From: Stomorhina lunata
Taxonomy: Eukaryota; Arthropoda; Insecta; Diptera; Rhiniidae
Length of the DNA stretch: 64,000 bases
Assembly (NCBI GenBank): GCA_933228675.1
Contig: OW121742.1
Coordinates: 123,605,983-123,669,982 of the forward strand
Direction: 5' to 3'
Part shown: piece by piece, positions 1 to 11,660 of the stretch
How positions within the stretch are numbered: the first letter of the stretch is position 1
How the letters are laid out: each line of letters opens with the position of its first letter
The notes under the pieces: model-generated
Told to the model about the DNA's origin: nothing
The model's database searches: none
Seen by the model: only the letters and a program-made list of their open reading frames with translations
Made by a program: the position numbers and the translations under genes

Positions 1-2408
1 TAAGTTTCTCAATTCGGCTCCAGAAATGATTTTTGTGTATCTTATTGGGTTAAAGCAATAACCCTAATATCTGATATATATACCTTTCATCCTTCCTCAC
101 TTCCTTTTGGCATTTCCTGAGTCGTTGTGACGGCACTTAAGCGTAATGCTGTAAGTAACTCTCTCAAGTACATACAAGTATGTATTTGTAAATGAAGTAT
201 GTGCATAAATTTCATCATTTCATTTTCCATATTTTCACGAGGTTCTTGCTGTTGTTTTGCAAAATACATATTTCTTTATAGTCCAACAACAAATTGTAAA
301 AAAAAAAATTATATCATAAATAAATATGTTAAAATATTTACTAAACCTTCCTCCCTCCCTTCTGCTTTCCTATAACCCCATAACCCAAAGGCATTGTAAA
401 ACATTTCTAAAGAAATAAGTCAGAGAATTATACGTTTCATCATAATTTACTCTGAAAGGAATAAAAAGAACAAGAAAAAAAGGATAAATAAGGAGGAAGC
501 TGCTTTGGTGGAACAGTGGTCGTCGCTTGGCATGAGGAGCCAAACTGAGGCAAAGGCAAGTCATAAACATTACAATATTTTATATTTTAGAAGTGGCATC
601 ATCTTTATAAGATGACAAACGATGAAATATAGTCAAGTAGTCGAGTGGTAATGGAGAGCGAACGAGTAAGAGAGAGAGAGTTAAGCATTGGTACATTAAT
701 AACAACAACAACTAAATACATTATCCTTCGCAACCAACAAAACATTAGACGAAGGAACAATAACGGAAGGATATGCTTTTTATTATTTTCTTCACATAAA
801 ATTGTTTACTTGTATTTACGAATATGTGTGTTAATATTTATACTTTACATCCACATCTACATACATGGGAGTTTAAGTATATTATGAGTAAGTTCAACAA
901 GAATGAGCAAAAAAAACGAGTAGCAGCATTTTAGGAAAGGAAAACAAGACAGGATATTAAGACAAGTATTTTTAATTTACTTATTTGTAGAAAAAATTAT
1001 ATACAATAATCCAGCAAGCAACAAAAAAACGCACAAAATTCCTCAACAATAACTTCTGAAGGGGTAGAGGGCGGCTGGGGTTTTAAGAAATTGTAGGCCA
1101 AAATGGTTGGCTTGCATTTGGAGCAAAAAGTTTAATATGAGTAATTAATGTGATGGTAATATTAAGGAGTTATTTGAAATATTCAGAATAAAAATAATGA
1201 AACTGCTTTAGCCTTAATCTTTAGATAATAACATTTGTCATGCCACAATATGAGTCGCAAAAAAGAAATTGGATCATTTTCATAACACAGATTTATGATA
1301 AAAGGAGGTTAAAGTAAAAAGAAGGCCTAAAAGTAGATATTATTATTAAGAAATGAATTGTGGTCATTATTTAAATCATTTATAAGAGAACGAATTATGG
1401 TTATTTTGGAATTATCTTAACAAATTTTTTTTTTGTTTTTGATCTTTGTTTCGGTCTTCGTCTAAGTCTCAGTAATGTTTAAGTTATATCTAACTCTGTG
1501 GATAATCTAGTCTAGTTTTCGTTACCACTGAGTTTGCCTGTCCTTCTAAATATCGGCTTATTCCTTTAATTCTGCAAATAGTTGTTCACATCCCCAAAGT
1601 ATGCAATACTATTTTCCCCCAAAACTCTTCGATTTATATTCCTCAAAATCTAGTTAGTCTTACTACAATTTTTCTTTTCAATCAAAATATTAATTTAATT
1701 AACTCTTGTCTTCCACTATCTTTTCCCCCAGAACCATTATCAATCATTCAAAACTTAACTCGGGCATAATAAAATAACATTTTCACTTCATTTATTAACA
1801 TTAAGTAATTTTTTGTTAGACAATATATTTATCTTAAAACATTTTTATTCTCCGATATTAACAAATTCCCCAAATGCTCTGCATATAAAATTATTTTACC
1901 GCACATTCATAAACATAACAATCAGGCATTTCATATGAGAGGAGCAACGTAAATGTTTAAGATGTAACAATTCGCCATGAATTCGGAAGAAATACAGTCA
2001 GATAGAATGACAGACAGACATAACGACTCGAAAACATCTTAAGCCGTTTTATTTATTAATGACTTCAGAGTAAGGAAACGAAAGCTCTTGTCGTTCCATA
2101 TGTATGGGAACATGGAGAGCAGCACGTTTAAGCGGTTGCTTTTTAACGTTAAATGTAAGTAAGTCACTTTGCGAACAGACAGACAGACAGACAGACATGT
2201 CTCAGTTATAAAATATAACAACAAGTTAAAAATCTCTAAGGGAGATGTAAACACTGAAACGAGAATGAGGTTAAACTGCTCACATGCCTTCACTTTCATA
2301 TCTAGATTCATTTATAAAACATAACCTGGAAAGTGAAGGCTAATCTTAGCAGCAAAAAAATCAGTTGTGAAGGATACAGAGTTAAATGAAGGAGATAAGA
2401 ACGCTTAT
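1..2408. other. Unique A/T-rich sequence, no gene seen
   Basis: No exon-like or array sequence is convincing. There is a pyrimidine-rich stretch at about 345-385, a short G+C-richer patch at 500-560, a G-rich patch at about 1060-1085, and a (CAGA)n microsatellite at about 2176-2197. One copy of the GCCTAAAAGTATGC-type motif lies at 1324-1337. Confidence 0.6.
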
Positions 2409-3018
2409 GTAATGCAAGGCGACATGAAATAACCCCCAATGAAATAACGCCCAATTACGAAAATGAAGTAAACCCCAATAAAAATTGAAAAATGAAAATT
2501 GGGGATAATTTCACATTTATTGGGCTTCATTTCACTATAAATTGGGATTTATTTCGTTATGAAGCTATTCCAGAAAAAATATTATTTTAATTGGGATTTA
2601 TTTCATGTAAATTTAATCTGGGCTTTATTTCATTTTTTTTGGAGTTTATTTCATTTTCATGAAAATGATGTTTTGAAGATTTTTCTGAATTCTAAACATT
2701 CTTACAATTTTTTAGGAAGAATTTTTGCCGTTAATGACTTTTAAGTAGTAAAGATCAATTAAAAATCATAAATTAAATTCGAAATTATTAGTGGTAGCCG
2801 TATTAATAGTATTGTAAATTTATGTATGCGGTAGGCGAGTCGTTACACAAAAAAATCAATTTATAACATTTTATATTTGTTATATATTATTTTTATTTTA
2901 TCGAAATACGCCGATACGAACACAATCATGGAAGCCAAAAACACTCTATGAAGAATTTAAGCCTCTTCGCAAAATAAAATAAGAGTGTATAAACCTTAAT
3001 TGGCGTATAGAACAAACG

Positions 3019-3158
3019 GCGCCGCAGGCGAAAATTTAGTTTTGTAAAAAAATGGCTGTGAAAACTGTTTTTTGTAAAAAAAAATCGCGCGATTTTTTTT
3101 TACAAAAAACAGTTTTCACAGCCATTTTTTTACAAAACTAAATTTTCGCCTGCGGCGC
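3019..3158. repeat. Perfect 140-bp palindrome inside the transposon
   Basis: The two 70-bp arms are exact reverse complements with no spacer, centred on ATCGCGCGAT between 3088 and 3089. The arms begin GCGCCGCAGGCG and carry A/T runs of matching lengths, so the match is base-perfect. Such a structure would extrude as a cruciform or fold into a 70-bp RNA hairpin when transcribed. Confidence 0.95.
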
Positions 3159-3178
3159 TTCTCCCATTTGTTAATAGA

Positions 3179-3376
3179 ATGATGTTCTCTACAAACAAAA
3201 CTCGTATTGAAATGAAAACTGACGAGGTCATGTTCGAAGATTTTTAATATTTGGAAGAAGATCGGGACAGATTCCTCAAGAAGTACATGCATTTTAAAAC
3301 TGCTGCAAATCGCGTACCAAATAATGAAGCATTGACTGACCCTGTATGTCGGCAAACAATGCAAGTAGTTTTCTAA
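3179..3376 (+). pseudogene. Short decayed open frame inside the transposon, unknown origin
   Basis: A frame of 66 codons starts MMFSTNKTRIEMKTDEVM and is broken by one TAA at 3245-3247. It then continues with an acidic and basic stretch (YLEEDRDRFLKKY) and ends at TAA 3374-3376. The base composition is less skewed than its surroundings, and the residues are more protein-like than the A/T-rich frames elsewhere. It could be a remnant of a transposase or accessory protein carried by the parent element. I do not recognise the family. Confidence 0.3.
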
Positions 3377-3862
3377 AAAAAAAACAATTTAAAAAATAAA
3401 ACTAAAAAAACTCATTTTTTGGGTCTTATTTCATTTTTTTGGGGATTATTTCATTGGGGTTTATTTCCTATTCTAACTTAATTTTAGTAAAAATTTTTAA
3501 AGTGATTTCTAAAATTGGGTGTTATTTCGTTAAAATTAGGTATTATTTCGCCAAAAATTGGGTGTTTTTTCATATCTTATTTCCTAGAAGTTATTTCTTT
3601 TTTTGCTGCTAATATAATTGGGGTTTATTTCATTTTCGTAATTGGGCGTTATTTCATTGGGGGTTATTTCATGCCGCCGTAATGCAAAGATAAAATTTGT
3701 GTTGAATTTTAATCATATTAAGCAAAATTAAGATTTTTTGCCTTAAAGTATGCTTTAATTATTATATTCATCTACTTTATACCCCTTAAAATATGCAACA
3801 CTTTTGTTATATCGAAGAAATAAGATGATAAAGACAATGAAGCTAATAGGAGGCATCTATCT

Positions 3863-5476
3863 AGACTAAAATATAGACTAAGGCATAGACTAAGACATAG
3901 ACTAAGATAAAGACTAAGACATAGACTAAGACATAGACTAAGACATAGACTAAGACATAGACTAAGACATAGACTAAGACATAGACTAAGACATAGACTA
4001 AGACATAGACTAAGACATAGACTAAGACATAGACTAAGACATAGACTAAGACATAGACTAAGACATAGACTAAGACATAGACTAAGACATAGACTAAGAG
4101 ATAGACTAAGAGATAGACTAAGACATAGACTAAGACATAGACTAAGACATAGACTAAGACATAGACTAAGACATAGACTAAGACATAGACTAAGACATAG
4201 ACTAAGACATAGACTAAGACATAGACTAAGACATAGACTAAGACATAGACTAAGACATAGACTAAGACATAGACTAAGGCATAGGCAAAGACATAGACTA
4301 AGACATAGACTAAGACATATTCTAAGACATAGACTAAGACATAGACCAAGGCATAGACTAAGACATAGACTAACCCATAGACTAAGACATAGACTAAGGC
4401 ATAGACCAAGACATAGACTAAGACATAGACTAATCCATAGACTAAGACATAGACTAAGGCATAGACCAAGACATAGACTAAGACATAGACTAAGAAATAG
4501 ACTAAGACATAGACGTAGACTAAGACATAGACAAAGACATAGACTAAGACATAGACTAAGACATAGACTAAGACATAGACTAAGACATAGACTAAGACAT
4601 AGACTAAGACATAGACTAAGACATAGACTAAGACATAGGCTAAGACATAGACTAAGACATAGACTAAGACATAGACTAAGACATAGACTAAGACATAGAC
4701 TAAGACATAGACTAAGACATAGACTAAGACATAGACTAAGACATAGACTAAGACATAGACTAAGACATAGACTAAGACATAGACTAAGACATAGACTAAG
4801 ACATAGACTAAGACATAGACTAAGACATAGACTAAGACATAGACTAAGACATAGACTAAGACATAGACTAAGACATAGACTAAGACATAGACTAAGACAT
4901 AGACTAAGACATAGACTAAGACATAGACTAAGACATAGACTAAGACATAGACTAAGACATAGACTAAGACATAGACTAAGACATAGACTAAGACATAGAC
5001 TAAGACATAGACTAAGACATAGACTAAGACATAGACTAAGACATAGACTAAGACATAGACTAAGACATAGACTAAGACATAGACTAAGACATAGACTAAG
5101 ACATAGACTAAGACATAGACTAAGACATAGACTAAGACATAGACTAAGACATAGACTAAGACATAGACTAAGACATAGACTAAGACATAGACTAAGACAT
5201 AGACTAAGACATAGACTAAGACATAGACTAAGACATAGACTAAGACATAGACTAAGACATAGACTAAGACATAGACTAAGACATAGACTAAGACATAGAC
5301 TAAGACATAGACTAAGACATAGACTAAGACATAGACTAAGACATAGACTAAGACATAGACTAAGACATAGACTAAGACATAGACTAAGACATAGACTAAG
5401 ACATAGACTAAGACATGGACTAAGACATAGACTAAGACATGGACTAGGACCTATACTAGGAGATAGACTAAGAAAT
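3863..5476. repeat. 12-bp minisatellite, unit AGACTAAGACAT, about 134 copies
   Basis: The unit repeats almost without change from 4507 to 5430. The part 4090-4500 is more varied and carries a 60-bp higher-order unit of five 12-mers (AGACTAACCCAT, AGACTAAGACAT, AGACTAAGGCAT, AGACCAAGACAT, AGACTAAGACAT), seen at about 4370-4430 and again at 4430-4490. The period is a multiple of three, so open frames of several hundred codons exist on the minus strand (CLSL and LVYV repeats). These are artefacts of the repeat. Confidence 0.97.
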
Positions 5477-7459
5477 AAGCTTATACAAAGACTCTTTAAC
5501 ACATGTTTCTTTATTTTGTATTTTTAGCTTTCAACGGCCTAGAAGTATGCCTTATTTTTTAATAAAATCAATAACATTGATTTCTGCTTAACATTTGCAA
5601 TCCAATTATTTTGGTTTTTTATTGCAATCTTATTCACATTTATCCAACATATGTATATAATTTTACATATTTGGATTATTTTATTGTTTTGAAATATCAT
5701 AGCATACTTTTCAGAGTCCTTTAAAGTATTATATAAACATAAATTTTTTTTTTGATTTCCAATTTACGAGAGAAGGTTTTTTCAAGTTAAAAGTCGTAAA
5801 ATGTGACGCGTCTAATTTTTTTTGGGTCTAAAGAAATATTTATGATTTTTATTTCTTTCGATTTAAATATAATATTCTTGATTTTTTTTTGTCATGTAAT
5901 AAAATAATACAGAAAACAATTTAGTTTTTCAATAAAAATTTTTAAGTTTACGAAAATCTCTTTAGCAAAACTAAAGTATAATAAACTAAAGTTTTTATAT
6001 TGTATTTTGAGTTTTTTGTCATTGCATGAATTTTATGCAAGTACTTTAAAATAATCTACCATATTTACTCAGTTTATAAAAGTAGTTTGAAATTCAAATT
6101 GAAAATTCTCAAAAAAACAAAAAACTACTAAAAACATATAGAATAATAAAAACAAGAAACAGATGCAAAAAATATACAACTAAACTAAATCACTTTGTAG
6201 AGCTCTGAATATGTTTAGAGTAAACGAGGAATATAGGATTTTTTGTTGCTAGGAAAAAAATATATGGCATAGTTTTAGGGGGAGCCAGAAAAGAATTTCG
6301 AATGTTTGAAAATAAATTAAGGCCGATATAAGGCTAATACAATTAAGTTGATTAAAGTTAATATGTTCTTAAATCTCCTTAAAATATGCAACATGGAGTT
6401 AAGCCACTTTTGTATATTTTCACAGCCTTTTTTGGTAATATGTCTTAAACAATTTTTGGGTTCTCCCTAATTTTAAAATAGACTACTACAAGTTTATTGC
6501 TAGTAACTTTTTATATGATTTTATTGGTCTTTGTTGCTGCTGTTTGTTGCTTTCTCTACATTTAGATGAGTAAGTGAAAATAAACCTCTTTATGTGTATA
6601 ACCAACCATATCTATGTTCATATGTGTATGTTTGATTCTATATATGTATTTGTTAAATTTTCAAAAACATTTACTATAAGCAAAAAACAACAACACAAGC
6701 TTATATTTTTACACATGACTACATGCCTAGAATTCAAAGAGAGAAGTACAGAAAGAGTAAGTGAACAAATGGAACAAATAAAGAAAATCGTTTTTAGAAT
6801 TTCAAATGTTATGAATTTTCGAAAAGCAAATGTCACTTGCACAAACATACAAATACTCACATACCTACACACACACACACACATTCATTTGAACACATGT
6901 ATTTACTTATCTTTAAATTTCTCAAAATAAAATTCAAAAAAAAGTGAAAAGACTATAGAAAGATTATCACAAATTTGTAAGCAATAGGAACTGAAATATT
7001 TCAAATGTAAAATAAATTTACTCCTCTTTGTAGTTTGCCTAAATGTATGCTATGATTTTTTTTTGTTTTTCAAATTAAAGAGTATTAAGACTTCTTCTGT
7101 GTGTTCACTAGCTCAAGTTATGTATGTTCACACACGAGTGTTTCTCTGTTATTTGAACTTTAATTAATTAGTTGGAAAAAATTTTGTTCGAGACAAACAG
7201 AAGTGGAAGAGCCTTGAAAAGGCAGCTTAAATAAGGCAATTAGTTTTTGAGTATTTTTTATTTATATCAAAAGTTTCTTAGATCAAAAAAAAACATATTT
7301 TTATAAATACAAATAATAAATATTAAAAATTTATTTAAAGCCTAAAACTAGACATTGTTTTCTTATTAAAAAATTTGTAATTCTTCTTTAAAGGTAAAGC
7401 TTTAAAAAGTATCAGTTTAAGTCATCATACAAACATTTTTTGTAGATATGAAAATTTTA
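5477..7459. other. Unique A/T-rich intronic sequence
   Basis: There is no gene evidence. It contains a short (CA)n run at about 6869-6882 and copies of the dispersed CCTAAAAGTATGC-type motif at 5537, 5699 (reverse), 6267 (reverse), 6375 and 7037. Confidence 0.6.
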
Positions 7460-9022
7460 TTATCAAATATTTTTTATCGAAAATTTTTCTATATTAAAAT
7501 TTTTTTTATCATCAATGCAAATTTTGATAAAAAAAATGTTTTCTAAAAAAAATTTTCGACAAAAAAAATTTTTCTACAGAAAAATCTTCGACAAAAAAAT
7601 TTTTCTATAGAAAAATTTTCGACAACAAAATTTTTCTATAGAAAATTTTTTGACAAAAAAAAAAATTTTTATAAAGAAATTTTCGATAAAAAATTTTTTT
7701 ATAGAAAAATTTTCGATAAAAGAATATTTATATAAAAACATTTTAGATAAAAAAATTTAGCTATAGAAAAATTTTCTTTATTTTTTTTTTTTTAGAAAAC
7801 TTTTTCTATAGAAAAATTTTGGATAAAAAAATCTTCTAAAGAAAATTTTTCGATAAAAAAATTTTTCTATAGAAAAATTTTCGATAAAAAAATCTTCTAA
7901 AGAAAATTTTTCGACAAAAAAATTTTTCTATAGAAAAAATTTTGGTAAAAAAATTTTTCTATAGAAAAATTTTAGGTAAAAAAATTTTTCTATAGAAAAA
8001 TTTTCGATAAAAAAATTTTTATATAAAAATGATTCGATAAAAAAATTTTTCTATAGAAAAATTTTCGATAAAAAAATCTTCTAAAGAAAATTTTTTGACA
8101 AAAAAATTTTTCTATAGAAAAAATTTTGATAACAAAATTTTTCTATAGAAAAATTTTAGGTAAAAAAATTTTTCTTTAGAAAAATTTTCGATAAAAAAAT
8201 ATTTATATAAAAACATTTTCGATAAAAAAATTTAGCTATAGAAAAATTTTCGACAAATTTTTTTTTTTATAGAAATTTTTCTATAGAAAAATTTTTGATA
8301 AAAAAAAATTTCTATAGAAAAATTTTCGATAAAAAAATTTTTCTATAGAAAAATTTTCGATAAAAAAATTTTTCTATAGAAAAATTTTCGATAAAAAAAT
8401 TTTTCTATAGAAAAATTTTCGATAAAAAAATTTTTCTATAGAAAAATTTTCGATAAAAAAATTTTTCTATAGAAAAATTTTCGATAAAAAAATTTTTCTA
8501 TAGAAAAATTTTCGATAAAAAAATTTTTCTATAGAAAAATTTTCGATAAAAAAATTTTTCTATAGAAAAATTTTCGATAAAAAAATTTTTCTATAGAAAA
8601 ATTTTCGATAAAAAAATTTTTCTATAGAAAAATTTTTTTCTATAGAAAAAACAAATTTCTAAAGAAAAATTTTCGATAAAAAAATTTTTCTATAGAAAAA
8701 TTTTCGATAAAAAAATGTTTCTATAGAAAAATTTTCGATAAAAAAATTTTTCTATAGAAAAATTTTTGATATAAAAATTTTTCTATAAAAAAATTTTTTT
8801 CTATAGAAAAAAAAATTTTGCTATAGAAAAATTTTCGATAAAAAAATGTTTCTATAGAAAATTTTTCGTTAAAAAAATGTTTCTATAAAAAAATTTTTTT
8901 ATTGTTAATTTTTCTAAAGAAAAATTTTCGATAAAAAAATTTTTCTATAGAAAAATTTTTTTATTGTTAATTTTTCTAAAGAAAAATTTTCGATAAAAAA
9001 ATTTTTCTATAGAAAAATTTTA
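7460..9022 (+). repeat. 31-bp CTATAG-family satellite array (forward orientation)
   Basis: The homogeneous core at about 8330-8640 has a 31-bp unit: the palindrome TTTTTCTATAGAAAAA, then TTTTCGAT, then seven A. The edges are degenerate. A longer period is visible: the block at 7887-8037 recurs at 8066-8223 with the same order of variant monomers (CTTCTAAAG, TTTTGG, TTTTAGG, ATATAAAAA). A 63-bp block with ATTGTTAATTTTTC recurs near 8895 and 8958. Confidence 0.95.
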
Positions 9023-10671
9023 ATAAAACTCTTTAGAACTCACTACAAAAATCATAGAAAAAATTTAATACTTATTAATCTGGCTCTAATTTTAATATTT
9101 CAATAAACCTTTAAAGTGTGCAACACTATATTGCCATACTTTAATTATAAATATTTAAGATTCTTTTGAAATAAATTAAATTTTTCTTAAATTTTGAAAC
9201 CCTGTCTTTGTCTCTGTTAAGTATGCTTCAAAAAATTTCCACATTTAAATGGCACTTAAACACAAATCAAGCATAAGTTATAAAAAACTTAAATACAATT
9301 TTATAAAAAAAAACTATAAAAAAGCTTTAGCAAATTTCATTTGTACAAAAATATATAATTGATAATGCTCGGCACGTATTTTAATTGATATCTAGCCGAA
9401 CAATCATAGTGATGATAGGGCTACACAACAAAAAAATCTTAGGGTTCTGTTATAACACAGTGAAGCCCCAAAAGCAGGCAACATATATTGAAATCAATTT
9501 AATAAGACTAGTATGATATGCTAGTAGTAGTAGAAGCAAAAAAAGACAAAAACAAAGTATAGATAAAAACTTTTCCAAAAATTCTGTGGATGATTTTTGA
9601 TGTCTTGCATTTATAGTAATGGAGGATTCTGGGTTCATTTAATATATGATGATGTTCCTACCATGCACAATATTATTGAAAATCATAGTATGCGGACGGA
9701 CGTTTGGACTCAATTTTTAACTCTGATAATAATGATGAGTACGACGACGTATCGATTGCATGCACGAATGTGCATGATTATACTTGTACATGATTTTGTT
9801 TGTTTGTTTTTTTTCATTTTTTTAAGTTTTGTTTTCGATATTTGTGTGAGGGTTTTTATTTTGCTGGTATATGTCTGTTGTTTACTCTACGTACACACAT
9901 GTGAGTTCAATTGGAAAATCGTGAGGAGTTTGAAAGCAAATACACTCTCTTAAACAGACACGCATACATTTGGTTCAATATCCTGCTTTTTTTCCCTCCC
10001 AATTTTCGACTTTTTTTGATGCCTTTTCTATATATACTTACATATATGTATGTATATTGAAGCCATATGATGGAAAATCACGAAAATCTATTTAGCTCGA
10101 GATATGCTGTAAAGTATGCTAGCAAATGCAGTTAAGCATTAAATTGTTACTCAACAAAAAAAAACCAAAGTATATTCGCAAAAAAACTGTTCATTCAGTT
10201 TTTATTCAGTACAAAGGGCAGAAGAAAAAAATCGTCATATAAAAAATTGGATCAAGAGAAAATTGCTAACAAATTCACAATTGAATTATTAAAGCTTTTC
10301 AGTTTATATCTAATGTTTTTTTTTTCTAAAGCAATGAAAGATGGAGCAACTAAATTCGTAAAGAAAAATATAAAAATTTAAGGTTATAGAAAAATTAAAA
10401 TTAAATTGATAAATTTAAACTCAAGAAAATTCGATAAAGAAATTTTTTTGAAATTGTTATTATATTAAAAATATTACATATTTTTAGGGTTAAACTTAAG
10501 ATGATGTTTGATTATAGTTCTAATTAAAATCGAATGCTTTACAGAATATATTCTTTCTTGTGATTCAAATAATTTTCCAATGAAAGTTTTTTTATAAAAA
10601 GCTAAAAAAAAAATCGTAGAAAAAAATCGTTCAAAAACCAAATAGCAATTTTACATTTTTCTGAATAAATA
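9023..10671. other. A/T-rich sequence with a more complex patch
   Basis: 9580-9960 is less repetitive and less A/T-rich than its neighbours, with GATGATG and GACGACG stretches, but has no splice-bounded coding frame I can support. Motif copies occur at 9106, 9213 (weak) and 10106. Confidence 0.5.
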
Positions 10672-11660
10672 TTTTTTAGATAAAAAAAAATATTTTCTAT
10701 AGAAACATTTTCGATAAAAAGTTTTTTAAAGAAAAATTTTTGATAAAAATATTTTTCTATGGAAAATTTTTGGATAAAAATATTTTTCTATGGAAAATTT
10801 TTCGATAAAAATTATTTTTTATAGAAAATTTTTCGATAAAAATATTTTTCTGTGAACACTTTCGATAAAAAAATTTTTCTATAGAAACAAAAAAATTGTT
10901 CAAGTGGAAAATTTTTGACAAAAAAATGTTTCTATAGAAAAATGTTCAAAAAAGATTTTTCTTTAGAAAAATGTTGGATAAAAAAATTTTTCTTTAGTAA
11001 ATTTTTTTATCAAAAATTTTTCTTTAGAAAATTTTTTTATCAAAAATTTTTCAATAGAAGATTTTTTAATCAAACATTTTTTTATAGAAAATGTTTTATA
11101 AAAAATTTTTTTATAGAACATTTTTTATAAAAAATGTTGGTATAAAAAGTTTTTTAATGAACAATTTTTCTATAAAAAATTTTTAATGAAAAATTTTTCT
11201 ATAAAAAATTTTTCAATGAAAAATTTTTCTATAGACAATTTTTTGATCAAAAATTTTTCTATAGAAAATTTTTTTATCAAAAATTTTTCTATAGAAAATT
11301 TTTTTATCAACAATTTTTCTATAGACAATTTTTTGTTCAAAAATATTTCTATAGAAAATTTTTTTATCAAAAATTTTTCTATCGAAAATTTTTCTATTAA
11401 AAAATTTTTCTACTGAAAATTTTTCTATAGAAAAATTTTTTTATCGAAATTTTGTCTATAGAAACATTTTTTTATCGAAATTTTTTCTATAGAAAAATTT
11501 TTTTTTGAAAATTTTTGAGTTGAAAATTTTTTTATAGAAACATATTTTTATGAAAAATTTTTCTATAGAATATTTTCATTCGAAAAAATGTCTGGAAAAT
11601 CTTTTATTTCACATAAAAATTTTTATTTTAAAAAAGTCACTCGAAACATTTCCTATAGAA
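10672..11660. repeat. CTATAG-family array with an orientation switch
   Basis: Before about 10990 the monomers read GATAAAAA-TTTTTCTAT (forward, as in 7460-9022). From about 11000 they read TTATCAAAAATTTTTCTATAG, the reverse-complement orientation. Monomers are more diverged than in the earlier array. Open frames of 60-76 codons rich in Lys, Phe, Ile and Asn on both strands are repeat translations. Confidence 0.9.

Larger units (their letters stand above)
2409..3687. mobile_element. Non-autonomous DNA transposon with 62-bp TIRs and 9-bp target duplication
   Basis: GTAATGCAA occurs at 2409-2417 and again at 3679-3687 as a perfect 9-bp direct duplication. Between them, 2418-3678 (1261 bp) begins GGCGACATGAAATAACCCCC and ends in its inverse, with GGCGG in place of GGCGA. 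The inverted repeat runs 62 bp (2418-2479 against 3617-3678) with two mismatches. The arms contain several short direct repeats of the type GAAATAA-CCCCAAT, giving a foldback character. A perfect 140-bp palindrome sits inside. Long TIRs with 9-bp duplications are typical of Mutator-like elements, so a MULE-derived non-autonomous element is the best guess; superfamily is not proven. No intact transposase is present. Confidence 0.85.

Noticed and set aside
480..570. A G+C-richer stretch that could be an exon (reading EEAALVEQWSSLGMRSQTEAK) with a GC-type donor AAG|GCAAGT.
   Set aside because: The acceptor candidates upstream lead into stops in all frames, and a non-canonical donor alone is not enough.
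2345..3612. TTAGCAGCAAAAAA at about 2345 and its inverse inside the right end of the transposon (about 3599-3611) as an outer inverted repeat.
   Set aside because: The left copy lies outside the clear 9-bp target duplication, so it is probably coincidental.
3772..5502. A 576-codon minus-strand open frame (CLSL repeats) and a 202-codon overlapping frame at 3861-4469.
   Set aside because: Both are translations of the 12-bp minisatellite; the period is a multiple of three and no splice or domain evidence exists.
11186..11416. Lys/Phe/Ile/Asn-rich frames on both strands in the CTATAG array, and similar ones at 15735-16107, 35920-36258 and 47236-47448.
   Set aside because: They are repeat translations with open frames on both strands at once.
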